Positions 1 through 8,532 of a stretch of 64,000 nt of DNA are shown piece after piece. The number at the start of each line of letters is the position of its first letter. Within the stretch, counting starts at the first letter, position 1. This DNA comes from Pseudarthrobacter sulfonivorans (lineage in GTDB: Bacteria > Actinomycetota > Actinomycetes > Actinomycetales > Micrococcaceae). Where the stretch lies: contig NZ_JACXBW010000004.1 of the NCBI RefSeq assembly GCF_014712225.1, forward strand, positions 186,001 through 250,000. The letters are read 5' to 3'. Made by a program: the position numbers and the translations under genes. The notes beneath the pieces were generated by a model that saw nothing but the letters and a program-made list of their open reading frames with translations, was not told the origin of the DNA and did not search any database.

Positions 1-302
1 ACTTCCCGATCCCGGGCAACGACGACGCCATCCGCTCCGTAAACCTGCTGACCCGCGTTGTCGCCGACGCCGTTGCCGAGGGCCTCATCGCCCGCAACCA
101 GCGTGCAACCGGCACCACCGAAGCTCCGGAAGAGCCGCTGGCTGAGTGGGAGCGCGAGCTCCTCGAAGGCAGCAAGACCGAAGCTGCCGCTGCAGCTCCG
201 GCAGCAGAAGAAGCCGCTCCGGCTGCAGAAGAAGCTGCCGCTCCGGCTGCAGAGGAAGCCCCGGCCGCTGCCGAGGCTCCCGCCGCCGACGCGGACAAGT
301 AA
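1..302 (+). CDS. rpsB: 30S ribosomal protein S2, 3' end (partial)
   Basis: C-terminal 100 codons of ribosomal protein S2, a small-subunit protein; the start lies left of the window. The visible frame opens [13 protein letters not shown] and continues to VADAVAEGL, the characteristic S2 C-terminal core. It then runs into a long Ala/Glu/Pro tail (repeated AAPAAEEA units) ending at TAA 300-302. Such acidic Ala-rich S2 extensions are common in high-GC actinobacteria. It is followed by tsf, the usual rpsB-tsf order. The identification is firm, although the fragment has no start. Confidence 0.93.
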   Translation, partial: FPIPGNDDAIRSVNLLTRVVADAVAEGLIARNQRATGTTEAPEEPLAEWERELLEGSKTEAAAAAPAAEEAAPAAEEAAAPAAEEAPAAAEAPAADADK

Positions 303-350
303 GACAAGTAAATCCGGATTCTCCGACGCTGTCCGCAGCGCCGGATCACT

Positions 351-389
351 GACAGGATGGCGGCTCACGCGGTGAGCCGCTGTCCTGTC
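351..389 (+). terminator. Stem-loop between rpsB and tsf
   Basis: An 18-nt arm starting GACAGGATGGCGG pairs with GTGAGCCGCTGTCCTGTC across a 3-nt loop, with one mismatch and one wobble-type position. No T-run follows, so it may act as an attenuator or mRNA-stabilising hairpin that sets rpsB:tsf stoichiometry rather than as a full terminator. The structure is seen; the role is inferred. Confidence 0.6.
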
Positions 390-430
390 GGTCCGTACAC
401 CACATAAATTTTCTAGACAGAGGGGTTCAC

Positions 431-1267
431 ATGGCGAACTACACTGCCGCTGATATCAAAGCTCTGCGCGAGCGCACCGGCGCCGGCATGATGGATGTCA
501 AGAAGGCTCTCGACGAGGCCAACGGCGACGCCGAGAAGGCCATCGAGATCATCCGCATCAAGGGCCTCAAGGGCGCTACGAAGCGCGAAGGCCGCTCCAC
601 CGCTGAAGGCCTGGTTGCTGCCAAGGTCAGCAACGGCGTCGGCGTCATGATCGAGGTCAACTGCGAGACGGACTTCGTTGCCAAGGCTGACAAGTTCATC
701 CAGCTGGCCGACAAGGTCCTGACCGTGGCTGTGGAGTCCGGCGCTGCCGACCTCGACACCCTCCTGGCCACCGAAGTTGACGGCAAGCCGCTGTCCGAGG
801 TTGTCGTCGAAGAGGGCGCAATCCTGGGCGAAAAAGTTGTTGTCCGCAGGATCTCCCGCATTGAGGGCGGCACTGTTGACGCTTACCTGCACAAGACCTC
901 CAAGGATCTCCCGGCGCAGGTCGGCGTCCTGTTCGCTGTCGACGGTGAAGGCGAAGCCGCCGCCACCGCCGCACACGATGTTGCAGTCCACATCGCCGCG
1001 ATGTCCCCGAACTACCTGACCCGCGAAGACGTTCCGTCTGACCTGGTCGAGTCCGAGCGTCGCATCGCCGAAGAGACTGCCAAGGCTGAAGGCAAGCCCG
1101 AAGCCGCCATGACCAAGATTGTCGAAGGCCGTGTCACGGGCTTCTACAAGGGCGAGGTCCTCGTTGACCAGGCATTCGCCAAGGACGCCAAGAAGTCTGT
1201 GGCGCAGGTCCTCGAAGAGGCCGGCGTCAAGGGCACGTCCTTCGCACGCTTCCGCGTCGGCTCCTAG
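431..1267 (+). CDS. tsf: Elongation factor Ts
   Basis: Guanine-nucleotide exchange factor that recycles EF-Tu.GDP in the cytoplasm. The 278-aa protein begins MANYTAADIKALRERTGAGMM, the conserved N-terminal UBA-like module with the EF-Ts signature LRERTGAGMMDVKKAL. The second EF-Ts signature, EVNCETDFVAK, follows near residue 76. The length is normal for actinobacterial EF-Ts. The ATG is preceded by a purine-rich AGAGGGG about 6 nt upstream. It sits between rpsB and pyrH, as in most bacteria, and is followed by a hairpin terminator. Confidence 0.98.
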   Translation: MANYTAADIKALRERTGAGMMDVKKALDEANGDAEKAIEIIRIKGLKGATKREGRSTAEGLVAAKVSNGVGVMIEVNCETDFVAKADKFIQLADKVLTVAVESGAADLDTLLATEVDGKPLSEVVVEEGAILGEKVVVRRISRIEGGTVDAYLHKTSKDLPAQVGVLFAVDGEGEAAATAAHDVAVHIAAMSPNYLTREDVPSDLVESERRIAEETAKAEGKPEAAMTKIVEGRVTGFYKGEVLVDQAFAKDAKKSVAQVLEEAGVKGTSFARFRVGS

Positions 1268-1275
1268 TCGAATCC

Positions 1276-1312
1276 GCAAAGGGGTGGCCACTTCGGTGGC
1301 CGCCCCTTTTGC
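1276..1312 (+). terminator. Rho-independent-type terminator after tsf
   Basis: GCAAAGGGGTGGCCAC pairs with GTGGCCGCCCCTTTTGC around a TTCG tetraloop. The 3' arm carries a CCCCTTTT stretch. It lies nine bases after the tsf stop codon and before pyrH, so it probably ends or attenuates the rpsB-tsf transcript. Confidence 0.85.
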
Positions 1313-1394
1313 ATGCACCGGGCCAGGGCCGGATGAGACCTTTGACCGCCCGGCACGATAACCTTTTTCAGAGTTAACCAACGGGAAGGCACCC

Positions 1395-2132
1395 ATGGAA
1401 GCCGTCAATACTTCAAGCCAGGCAGAAAAGAACCGGCGCCGCGTCCTCCTGAAGCTCTCAGGTGAGGTCTTCGGCGGCGGAAAGCTGGGCGTTGATCCTG
1501 ACACTGTCCGCGGCGTCGCCAAGCAAATCGCTGCAGCAGTTCCCGACGTCGAAGTTGCCATCGTTGTTGGTGGCGGAAACTTCTTCCGCGGGGCGGAACT
1601 GTCCCAGAGCGGCATGGACCGTTCACGCGCAGACTACATGGGCATGCTCGGCACGGTCATGAACTGCCTGGCACTCCAGGACTTTTTGGAGCAGGCCGGC
1701 GTTGAGACCCGGGTCCAGAGCGCCATCACCATGGGGCAGGTTGCCGAGGCGTACATTCCGCGCCGGGCCATCCGGCACATGGAAAAAGGCCGTGTCGTGA
1801 TCTTCGGTGCAGGCGCCGGACTGCCATATTTCTCCACAGACACTGTCGCCGCCCAGCGTGCACTGGAAGTCCATGCGGACGTTGTCCTGATGGCCAAGAG
1901 CGGCGTGGACGCCGTCTACACCGCTGATCCCAAGAAGGATCCCGGTGCCGAGCGCCTGGACACCCTGAGCTACGACGACGCCCTGCGCCGCGACATCCGT
2001 GTGATGGACCAAACCGCGATGACCATGTGCAAGGACAACAACCTGTCCATGGTGGTCTTCGGGATGGAAGGTGAAGGGAACGTTACCCGCGCCATCCGAG
2101 GCGAAAAGCTGGGTACCCTGGTGACCCCCTAG
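1395..2132 (+). CDS. pyrH: UMP kinase
   Basis: Phosphorylates UMP to UDP in pyrimidine nucleotide synthesis. The 245-aa protein has the amino-acid-kinase fold. It shows [12 protein letters not shown] at the N-terminus (ATP-phosphate loop), [10 protein letters not shown], and the UMP-binding [15 protein letters not shown] block. The substrate/ATP segment [30 protein letters not shown] is also present. ATG start at 1395 with GGGAAGG upstream. The N-terminus is slightly extended ([13 protein letters not shown]) relative to the E. coli enzyme, as is normal in Actinobacteria. It lies between tsf and frr. Confidence 0.97.
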   Translation: MEAVNTSSQAEKNRRRVLLKLSGEVFGGGKLGVDPDTVRGVAKQIAAAVPDVEVAIVVGGGNFFRGAELSQSGMDRSRADYMGMLGTVMNCLALQDFLEQAGVETRVQSAITMGQVAEAYIPRRAIRHMEKGRVVIFGAGAGLPYFSTDTVAAQRALEVHADVVLMAKSGVDAVYTADPKKDPGAERLDTLSYDDALRRDIRVMDQTAMTMCKDNNLSMVVFGMEGEGNVTRAIRGEKLGTLVTP

Positions 2133-2156
2133 CTACGGCTAGGATGATTTCAGGAC

Positions 2157-2192
2157 GGTTCCATCCCCGCTGGCGGGACCAGCGATGGAACC
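2157..2192 (+). other. Intergenic stem-loop between pyrH and frr
   Basis: GGTTCCATC and GATGGAACC form a 9-bp perfect inverted repeat separated by 18 nt that can itself pair (GCTGG/CCAGC). No T-tract follows, so it is probably a processing or attenuating hairpin within the pyrH-frr transcript. The rest of the 123-nt gap shows only the frr ribosome binding site. Confidence 0.45.
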
Positions 2193-2255
2193 AGGAACAC
2201 TGAACCAAGATTGTGCAGCCGGCATGCGTGCTGCACTGATTTCTGAGGAGAGACC

Positions 2256-2813
2256 GTGATCGAAGAAACCTTGCTCGAAGCCGAAGAGAAGATGGACAAG
2301 GCTGTCGAGGTAGCCAAGGAAGACTTCGCCTCGATCCGCACCGGACGGGCAAATCCCGGCCTTTACAACAAGGTGCTGGTGGACTACTACGGCTCACCCA
2401 CCCCGCTGCAGCAGCTCGCATCTTTCGCCATCCCGGATGCCCGCACCATCCTCATCACGCCGTTCGACAAGACCGCGCTGCGCGACATCGAACGCGCCCT
2501 CAGTGACTCCGAGGTGGGTGCCAACCCCTCCAACGACGGCAACGTCATCAGGATCACCATTCCGGACCTGACCCAGGAGCGCCGCAAGGAATACGTGAAG
2601 ATCGTCAAGACCAAGGGCGAGGACGCGAAGATCTCCATCCGCAACATCCGCCGCAAGGCGAAGGAAACGCTGGACAAACTCGTCAAGGACGGCGAAGCGG
2701 GCGAAGACGAAGGCAGCCGTGCCGAGAAGGAACTGGATGCCCTGACCAAGTCACACGTTGACGGCATCGATGAGCTGCTTAAGCGCAAGGAAGCAGAGCT
2801 GCTCGAAGTCTGA
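2256..2813 (+). CDS. frr: Ribosome recycling factor
   Basis: Splits post-termination ribosomes together with EF-G. The 185-aa protein matches family length. It shows the RRF hallmarks: [22 protein letters not shown] near residue 28, and the C-terminal [24 protein letters not shown] helix followed by a basic/acidic coiled-coil arm. The start is GTG at 2256, preceded by GAGGAG at 6-7 nt. The stop overlaps the cdsA start by one base (TGATG), indicating translational coupling. Confidence 0.97.
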   Translation: MIEETLLEAEEKMDKAVEVAKEDFASIRTGRANPGLYNKVLVDYYGSPTPLQQLASFAIPDARTILITPFDKTALRDIERALSDSEVGANPSNDGNVIRITIPDLTQERRKEYVKIVKTKGEDAKISIRNIRRKAKETLDKLVKDGEAGEDEGSRAEKELDALTKSHVDGIDELLKRKEAELLEV

Positions 2814-3736
2814 TGAGCCAGGCAGAGCAGGCCCCCGCACAGAGGGCGCGCACAAAGGGGAAGCAGCCGCGGAACAACCCGACGCCCAAGGCGGGCCGGA
2901 ATCTTCCGGCGGCTATTGTGGTGGGGTTGGCCATGCTCATCGGCGTGCTCGGGGGCCTGCTCTTTCTCCCGCTCGGATTCGTTGCCGTCACCACGGGGTT
3001 CGCTGTTTTCGGCGTCTGGGAGATTTTTCGCGCCCTCGAGGCCAACGGAACACGGATGCCAATCGTCCCGGTCATGGTGGGCACTATCGCCATGCCGTTC
3101 GCAGCATACTTTGGTGGCATGGAAAGCCTGCTCTTTGCCATGCTCCTGAGCTGCGTGGCGGTGCTGCTGTGGCGGTCGGTGGAAAGCCCCGCCGGATCGG
3201 CGAACAGCATCTTCGCCGGAGTTTTCACACTCGGCTGGGTGCCGTTCTTCATCAGCTTCGCGGCACTGCCGCTGCACGCCGTCGGTGTGGCCACCCCGGT
3301 GGGACTCTGGCCGGGCGGGACTATTCCTCCGGGAGCGTGGCAGGTGGCAGTCATGCTGCTGCTGGTGGTCTCTAACGATACATTCGGCTATCTGGTGGGC
3401 GCTTCCCTGGGCAAGCATCCCATGGCGCCGAAGATCAGCCCCAAAAAATCCTGGGAAGGCTTCGCCGGATCAATCGCCGGCGCCATGCTGATCGGAATCC
3501 TGGCCTGCATCTTCATTTTGGACAAACCCTGGTGGGTGGGCGTGATCCTGGCCGTGGGCCTCGTCGCGGCGTCCACCGCGGGAGATCTCGCCGAGTCGAT
3601 GGTCAAACGTGAACTCGGCATCAAGGACATGAGCAGCATTCTGCCGGGACATGGCGGTGTCATGGACCGGCTGGACTCCATCGTTTTTGCCTCACCCGTG
3701 GCGTTTGTCCTCTTCTCCACAGTCTCGGGTGCCTGA
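2813..3736 (+). CDS. cdsA: Phosphatidate cytidylyltransferase (CDP-diglyceride synthase)
   Basis: Integral membrane enzyme converting phosphatidate and CTP to CDP-diacylglycerol, the precursor of all phospholipids. The 307-aa protein has a charged N-terminus (about 30 residues), then roughly eight hydrophobic segments. Near the C-terminus is the CDS signature: SMVKRELGIKDMSSILPGHGG followed by VMDRLDS, containing the KD...PGHGG..DR.D metal/substrate residues. It is coupled to frr by a 1-nt overlap. The pyrH-frr-cdsA order is highly conserved in Actinobacteria. Confidence 0.95.
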   Translation: MSQAEQAPAQRARTKGKQPRNNPTPKAGRNLPAAIVVGLAMLIGVLGGLLFLPLGFVAVTTGFAVFGVWEIFRALEANGTRMPIVPVMVGTIAMPFAAYFGGMESLLFAMLLSCVAVLLWRSVESPAGSANSIFAGVFTLGWVPFFISFAALPLHAVGVATPVGLWPGGTIPPGAWQVAVMLLLVVSNDTFGYLVGASLGKHPMAPKISPKKSWEGFAGSIAGAMLIGILACIFILDKPWWVGVILAVGLVAASTAGDLAESMVKRELGIKDMSSILPGHGGVMDRLDSIVFASPVAFVLFSTVSGA

Positions 3737-3843
3737 ACCAGCCCGCACCCACCTGATCACGCCCGCCTACCTCGCCGGACATCGGCGGCACCAATAGACT
3801 GGTGCCCAACCCGACCCAGCTGAAAAGCAACAAAGGAACAACA

Positions 3844-4428
3844 GTGGCATTGGATTTTCAACGGAAAATTCCCGCGTCGTTTGAGCGCGTGCGGGGCAAC
3901 GAGTTTGGTTACAACGCCAAGCAGGTGGACCAGTTCCTGCAGCGGGCCAAGGTGGCGCTCGAGACACCCAAGGCCGCCATCCATGCTGTCAGCAGCTCCG
4001 ATGTCCGCAGCGTCTCCTTTGACCCGGTCAAGGGGGGCTACTCCGCCGCCGTTGTGGACGCGGCATTGGACCGCCTTGAAGATGCCTTTGCGCGCCGCGA
4101 ACGGGACGAATTGATCGCTGCGCGGGGCGAGGATGCCTGGCTCCGCGAGATCGGCAACCTGTCCGGGATCCTTCGTGGCCGCCTGCACCGGCCGGACGGG
4201 GAACGCTTCCGGCGCCCCGCCAAGAAGAAGGCCCGCAGCTACAACATCCTGGACGTCGACAAGCTTTGCTATGACCTGATCGGCTACCTCGAGGAGGACA
4301 AGCCACTCAGCGTTGACAGCGTACGCCGGGCCGTCTTCCGCCCCGCATCGGGCCATGAAGGCTACGAGGAAACCCAGGTTGACGCCTTCCTGGACCGCGT
4401 GGTCGAACTCATGGCAGCCATCGACTGA
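3844..4428 (+). CDS. DivIVA-domain repeat protein
   Basis: Small cytoplasmic protein of 194 aa containing three copies of the short DivIVA-type motif F-x-GY-x(4-6)-VD-x-FL-x-R. They lie at about residues 13-36 (FERVRGNEFGYNAKQVDQFL), 56-84 (VSFDPVKGGYSAAVVDAAL, degenerate) and 159-190 (VFRPASGHEGYEETQVDAFL). In DivIVA/Wag31 this motif forms the membrane-curvature-binding N-terminal cap, so a cell-pole or division role is plausible but unproven. The GTG at 3844 is preferred over an upstream GTG at 3802, because AAAGGA lies 5 nt before it and the conserved MALDFQRKIP-like N-terminus begins there. It follows cdsA by about 107 nt. Confidence 0.85.
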   Translation: MALDFQRKIPASFERVRGNEFGYNAKQVDQFLQRAKVALETPKAAIHAVSSSDVRSVSFDPVKGGYSAAVVDAALDRLEDAFARRERDELIAARGEDAWLREIGNLSGILRGRLHRPDGERFRRPAKKKARSYNILDVDKLCYDLIGYLEEDKPLSVDSVRRAVFRPASGHEGYEETQVDAFLDRVVELMAAID

Positions 4429-4562
4429 CAGGTCTCGGGCCCGCGTCTTACCCAGGGGCCGGCCGCCGTCCCGCCCAGGGGCCCAGCGGCCTTGCGCAGG
4501 GCCGGCGGCCTTCCGAGGACGGGGGAGACACCCGGCGGGCTGGCGGCACATGGCGTCCCCGC

Positions 4563-6026
4563 TCAGCGTTCGGTGACCAGTGGCCGTTCCGGCGTGTGGA
4601 GCCGCGTCATGACCCGTGTCATGGTTTTGGGAATCCGGTCTTTTGTCCGGCGTGAGGCGAACACCATCACGGCGAACGCGGCCGGCACGGTCCACGCCGC
4701 CGGCTGGGCAAGCCAGAACGGGGTCTCGGCGCCCAGGACGGCACCGCACACCATGGCGCCGCCACAGAGGACCGCGCCGGTCACCATTCCGGCGATGGCG
4801 CCGGTGTCCGTGAGTCCGCGCCACCAGATGCCCAGCAGGAGGACCGGGCACACCGTGGAAGCGGTGAACGCGAACACGAGCCCCACACTGCCGGCGAGGG
4901 CCATGGAATCGGTGGTTACGGCGAAGCCCAACGGGACGATGGCGGAAACGACAGCCGCGAGCCGAAAACCGCGGATGCCGCCGCCAAGCACGTCCTGGCT
5001 GATAACGCCGGCCAGCGAAACCACCAGCCCCGACGTGGTGGATAGGAAGGCGGCAAACGCGCCGGCAACCACCAACGCCGAGAGCAGGTCGCCGGCAGTA
5101 CCGCCAATCAGCTGTCCCGGCAGGAGCAGAACCACCGCGTCCGCCCGCCCTGACCGGGCGAGCTCCGGTGCGAACATCCTGCCCGCCAGCCCGTACGCGG
5201 TCGGAAAGAGGTAGAACACCGACAGCAGGCCAAGCACGATCAGGGTGGTTCGCCGCGCCGAGCTGCCGTCGGGGTTTGTGTAGAACCGCACCAGGACGTG
5301 GGGGAGTCCCAAGGTGCCGAACAGCAGTGCCACCAGCAGTGAGACGTTCTGGTACGCGCCGGCGGGAGCCATTGCAGTGGGGTTCACGGCTGCGGGGGCC
5401 ACGGCAGCGGTCCCGTTGCCGGCCAGAGTGAAAACAATAAACAGGACGGGAACAGCCAGGGCAGTGAGCTTCAGCCAGTACTGGAACGCCTGCACAAAGG
5501 TGATGGAACGCATGCCGCCTGCCACTACAGTCAGGCACACCACGATCACCACGGCCGCTGAGCCCACCCACGGCGGCAAACCGGTGGTGATGCGGATGGT
5601 GAGGGCGGCGCCGTGGAGCTGCGGCACGATGTACAGCCAGCCGACCACCACCACCACCAGGCTGGTCACCCGCCGCACGGCTCGGGAATCCAGCCTGGCC
5701 TCCGTGAAGTCAGGGATGGTGTACGCCCCGGACCGGCGCAGCGGGGCTGCCACAAAAAGCAGCAACATCAGGTACCCGGCGGTGTATCCGACAGGGAACC
5801 ACAGCGCGTCCGTTCCCGAGAGCAGGATCAGCCCGGCCACACCCAGGAAGCTGGCCGCGGACAGGTACTCGCCACCGATGGCCGAAGCGTTCCACCACGG
5901 CCGGACCGTCCGGGAGGCAACATAGAAATCGCCGGTGGTGCGGGAAATCCGCAGTCCGTAGAAGCCGATCACGGCCGTGGCCACCGAGACGACAACTAGG
6001 GCCACCACACCGACCGCAGGATTCAT
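4563..6026 (-). CDS. Sodium:solute symporter (acetate/monocarboxylate type)
   Basis: Predicted Na+- or H+-coupled uptake permease of the SSS family, 487 aa with about 13 membrane segments. The N-terminus reads TTGDFYVASRTVRPWWNASAIGGEYLSAASFLG, the same block found in ActP/MctC acetate-pyruvate carriers. PHVLVRFYTNPDGSSARRT matches the conserved LPHVLMRFYT loop of this subgroup. The ATG at 6026 lies 7 nt after the upstream DUF485-like gene; a longer frame starting at 6134 would overlap that gene and is not used. It is the last gene of the kinase-regulator-DUF485-symporter operon. The exact substrate is unknown; short-chain monocarboxylates are most likely. Confidence 0.88.
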   Translation of the reverse strand: MNPAVGVVALVVVSVATAVIGFYGLRISRTTGDFYVASRTVRPWWNASAIGGEYLSAASFLGVAGLILLSGTDALWFPVGYTAGYLMLLLFVAAPLRRSGAYTIPDFTEARLDSRAVRRVTSLVVVVVGWLYIVPQLHGAALTIRITTGLPPWVGSAAVVIVVCLTVVAGGMRSITFVQAFQYWLKLTALAVPVLFIVFTLAGNGTAAVAPAAVNPTAMAPAGAYQNVSLLVALLFGTLGLPHVLVRFYTNPDGSSARRTTLIVLGLLSVFYLFPTAYGLAGRMFAPELARSGRADAVVLLLPGQLIGGTAGDLLSALVVAGAFAAFLSTTSGLVVSLAGVISQDVLGGGIRGFRLAAVVSAIVPLGFAVTTDSMALAGSVGLVFAFTASTVCPVLLLGIWWRGLTDTGAIAGMVTGAVLCGGAMVCGAVLGAETPFWLAQPAAWTVPAAFAVMVFASRRTKDRIPKTMTRVMTRLHTPERPLVTER

Positions 6027-6033
6027 CGGGAGA

Positions 6034-6384
6034 TCACTTGTCCCCGGCCAGATCGCGGTACCTGGCCTCATTCCGGGCGGCGGTGCGGATAAAGAGCCAG
6101 GCGCTGAGTCCAATGATCGGGTAAATCCCCGCACCCAGCAGCAGCCAGTCGAAGGGGATGCCCCAAATCCGGGTGTCGGCCAGGCCGGGCACTGCTGCCA
6201 GCAACACCGGGAAGGCGCCCAGGATCAGCATGAAGCCGACGGCCACCACCAGGGCAAGCCGAAGCTGGGAACGGATCAGGGACCGGACGAAAACCTGTCC
6301 CACCTCTGATTCCTCGGCAGCTTCGCGTGTTTCGCCGGCCGGGCGGGGCACCGAGCGCGGTGCGGTAACGCGGACGCGGGTCAT
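6034..6384 (-). CDS. DUF485-like small membrane protein
   Basis: 116-aa protein with a basic cytoplasmic N-terminus (MTRVRVTAPRSVPRP) and two hydrophobic segments (about residues 43-70 and 80-102). A short charged tail RTAARNEARYRDLAGDK follows. Small two-TM proteins of this kind precede ActP/MctC-type symporters (yjcH-actP in E. coli) and are thought to be accessory subunits. The ATG at 6384 overlaps the stop of the LytTR regulator gene (ATGA), so the two are translationally coupled. The longer frame to 6570 would lie inside the regulator gene and is rejected. Confidence 0.75.
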   Translation of the reverse strand: MTRVRVTAPRSVPRPAGETREAAEESEVGQVFVRSLIRSQLRLALVVAVGFMLILGAFPVLLAAVPGLADTRIWGIPFDWLLLGAGIYPIIGLSAWLFIRTAARNEARYRDLAGDK

Positions 6385-7100
6385 GCCTGCGGCCGGATGC
6401 GGGTGGCTTCCAGCTTTTCCCTGACCGTGGGAAGGTGGCGGCGGCTGATGGGAAGGCTGGCGCCGGCCACCGAGACGCTGGGCCTGTCGGCAGCCAGCTT
6501 CATGGACGAGACGTGCTTCAGTGCCACCAGGTAGGACCGGTGTGTCCTGATGAAGCCCGCGTCCGCCCATTGCTGCTCCAAATCGGCCAGCGGCACCCGG
6601 ATCAGGAAACTGGCGTCGGCAGTGTGCAGCCGGGCGTAGTCTCCTTGCGCCTGGACGTACGTGACGTCGTCGCGCCGGATCATCCTGGTGGTGCCGCCCT
6701 GGTCGACGGTGATCATCTCAGGTGCGGCGCCGCCGTCGCGCAGCAGCTCACTGATCCTGCCCACCGAGCGGGCCAGCCGCTCAGCCCGGATGGGCTTGAG
6801 CAGGTAGTCCACGGCGGCGAGTTCGAAGGCTTCCAGGGCGCAGTCCTCGTCCGCGGTGACAAACACGACGGCCGGCTTCTTGGTGCTGCGGGAGATGGCG
6901 CGGGCAACATCAAGGCCGGACACGGCAGGCATGTGGATGTCCAGGAAAACGGCGTCCACGGATTCGCTGGTGAGGGCCCGCAGCGCCTCGGAACCGGAGG
7001 AGGCCCGGTGAATGGTGCCGATGCGGTCGTCCCTGCCCAGCAGATAGGCCAGTTCCTCGACGGCGGGTAGCTCGTCGTCGGCGACGAGGACATTAATCAT
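6381..7100 (-). CDS. LytTR-family response regulator
   Basis: 239-aa DNA-binding response regulator. An N-terminal receiver domain (residues 1-118) has acidic pocket residues D8-D9 and phospho-acceptor D54 in VFLDIHMP. The C-terminal LytTR domain (about 133-233) has DVTYVQAQGDYARLHTADASFLIRVPLADLEQQW and FIRTHRSYLVAL. LytTR regulators bind paired direct repeats. It is encoded after a LytS-type kinase and overlaps the following DUF485-like gene. E. coli YpdAB/BtsSR and Bacillus PftSR are related systems that sense pyruvate and induce its transporter, so control of the two flanking symporter pairs is the likely job. Confidence 0.92.
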   Translation of the reverse strand: MINVLVADDELPAVEELAYLLGRDDRIGTIHRASSGSEALRALTSESVDAVFLDIHMPAVSGLDVARAISRSTKKPAVVFVTADEDCALEAFELAAVDYLLKPIRAERLARSVGRISELLRDGGAAPEMITVDQGGTTRMIRRDDVTYVQAQGDYARLHTADASFLIRVPLADLEQQWADAGFIRTHRSYLVALKHVSSMKLAADRPSVSVAGASLPISRRHLPTVREKLEATRIRPQA

Positions 7101-7159
7101 GGTCCTACATTATCTGCCGGAGGCGGTTGGAAGCAGGCGGCTGGATCAGGGCGCCGGAT

Positions 7160-8350
7160 TCAGGCATCATGGCCGGGCTGGGACTTCGGTACGCGCAGGG
7201 TGATCAGCGTCCCTTCACCCGGTGCGGTCTCTATCACCAGTCCGTGCTGGTCCCCGTAAACCTGGCGGAGCCGGGCGTCCACGTTGCGCAGCCCCACGTG
7301 GTCCCCGTCCCGGTGCCCCGCGAGCATGGACTGGAGTTCGGCGGGATCCATCCCCACGCCGTCGTCCTCGATCGTTACCTCCGCGAAGGCACCCGAATCG
7401 TTGGCAGTGATGGTGATGTGGCCGGCGCCCTCCTTGGCCTCAAGGCCGTGCCGCACCGCGTTTTCCACCAGCGGCTGCAGGCTCAGGAACGGGATGACCG
7501 TGCCCAGCACCTCGGGCGCGATCCGCAGGCTGACCTGCACGCGCTCCCCGAACCGGGCCCGCTCCAGCAGAAGGTACCGGTCGATGCAGCGCAGTTCCTC
7601 GGCGAGGGTGGTGAAGTCACCGTGCCGCCGGAAGGAGTACCTTGTGAAGTCCGCGAACTCCACCACGAGTTCCCGGGCCCGCTCGGGGTCCGTGTTGATG
7701 AACGAGGCAATGGCGTTGAGCGAGTTGTAGATGAAATGCGGGCTGATCTGGGCCCGCAAAGCCCGAACTTCGGCCTCCATCAGCAGCGTCCGGGACGCGT
7801 CCAGCTCCGCGAGCTCCACCTGGACGGCCACCCAGTCGGCCACTTCGCTGGTGGCCCGCACCAGTCCGGCACCTGCCGAGGGGGCAAACGCCGCCACCGC
7901 GCCCACCACTCGTGAGCCGGCGCGCACCGGTGCGATGACGGCGGCCAGGGCGCCGGAGGCAGGCTCCGCACCCAGCTCCCTGGCCTGGAGCACAGTGGTG
8001 CGTCCACCAGTCAGGACGTCAGCGGCCAGGCCCATTAGCAGCGGCTTCAGCTCCTCGGCCGCCCCATCCCAGGCGAGCACGCCCGCTGTGTCTGTGATGG
8101 CCAGCGCATCGCAGCCCAGCAAGGCGCGCAGCTGCTTGCTCGCCTTCGCAGCGCCCGTCGGATTGAGTCCTGTGCGCAGGTGCTGCCCCGCCCGGGACGC
8201 CGCGTGGAGGGTCTTGTAGGTAGCCTGCTCGGCGTCGGTGCCCAGCTCGCGGAAAGACCGCAACAGCTTGATTCCCAGACCAACGACGACGGCGATCGCC
8301 AGGGTGATCACTGCAACTGCGGCGGCAGTCAGGAGGGGGGAGTCCGGCAT
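7160..8350 (-). CDS. LytS-type sensor histidine kinase
   Basis: 396-aa membrane-bound histidine kinase. A single N-terminal transmembrane helix (residues 7-29) is followed by a GAF-like sensory region (about 40-185). The His_kinase domain has phospho-acceptor H205 in AQISPHFIYNSLNAI. The HATPase domain has the N-box at N297 (LQPLVENAVRHGL) and the G-box DDGVGMD at 329-335. It lacks the multi-pass LYT sensor domain of LytS/BtsS, so it probably senses a cytosolic ligand. It is the first gene of the minus-strand operon, 59 nt before the LytTR regulator, and is divergent from the second DUF485-symporter pair. Confidence 0.9.
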   Translation of the reverse strand: MPDSPLLTAAAVAVITLAIAVVVGLGIKLLRSFRELGTDAEQATYKTLHAASRAGQHLRTGLNPTGAAKASKQLRALLGCDALAITDTAGVLAWDGAAEELKPLLMGLAADVLTGGRTTVLQARELGAEPASGALAAVIAPVRAGSRVVGAVAAFAPSAGAGLVRATSEVADWVAVQVELAELDASRTLLMEAEVRALRAQISPHFIYNSLNAIASFINTDPERARELVVEFADFTRYSFRRHGDFTTLAEELRCIDRYLLLERARFGERVQVSLRIAPEVLGTVIPFLSLQPLVENAVRHGLEAKEGAGHITITANDSGAFAEVTIEDDGVGMDPAELQSMLAGHRDGDHVGLRNVDARLRQVYGDQHGLVIETAPGEGTLITLRVPKSQPGHDA

Positions 8351-8372
8351 GCTGCCAGCGTAGCGTCGGCTG

Positions 8373-8414
8373 CCGTTAGGCGCAGCATCGTGACCGTTGG
8401 GCGACCGTTCAGGC
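8373..8414. promoter_or_regulatory. Candidate LytTR operator: three CCGTT-type direct repeats
   Basis: CCGTTAGGCG (8373-8382), CCGTTGGGCG (8394-8403) and CCGTTCAGGC (8405-8414) lie in the divergent promoter between the kinase gene and the second transporter pair. The first two match at 9 of 10 positions and are 21 bp apart start to start. That is two helical turns, the spacing typical of LytTR direct repeats (AlgR sites also centre on CCGTT). The repeats are seen; binding is inferred. Confidence 0.5.
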
Positions 8415-8532
8415 CGTCGCTATGGAATGCAGCCCCTGCGCGCGCGCACAGTGATTGCAGTCACATTGGCGGCACCCCTGTATGCAGGAGTGGCTGGCTG
8501 GTGGACCAGTCAACTCTCAACGAGGAGGAACG

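Noticed and set aside
1342..1364. TTGACC and TAACCT as a promoter for pyrH
   Set aside because: The spacer is only 11 nt, too short for a sigma-70-type promoter.
2387..3418. 343-aa minus-strand frame across frr/cdsA
   Set aside because: Antisense to two certain genes; no recognisable domain or ribosome site.
3757..5571. 604-aa open frame on the minus strand
   Set aside because: It runs antisense through the DivIVA gene and in another phase through the symporter gene. It is rich in R, G, P and H with no domain; a high-GC shadow frame.
7127..7915. 262-aa + strand frame opposite the sensor kinase
   Set aside because: Antisense to a kinase with intact H, N and G boxes; shadow frame.
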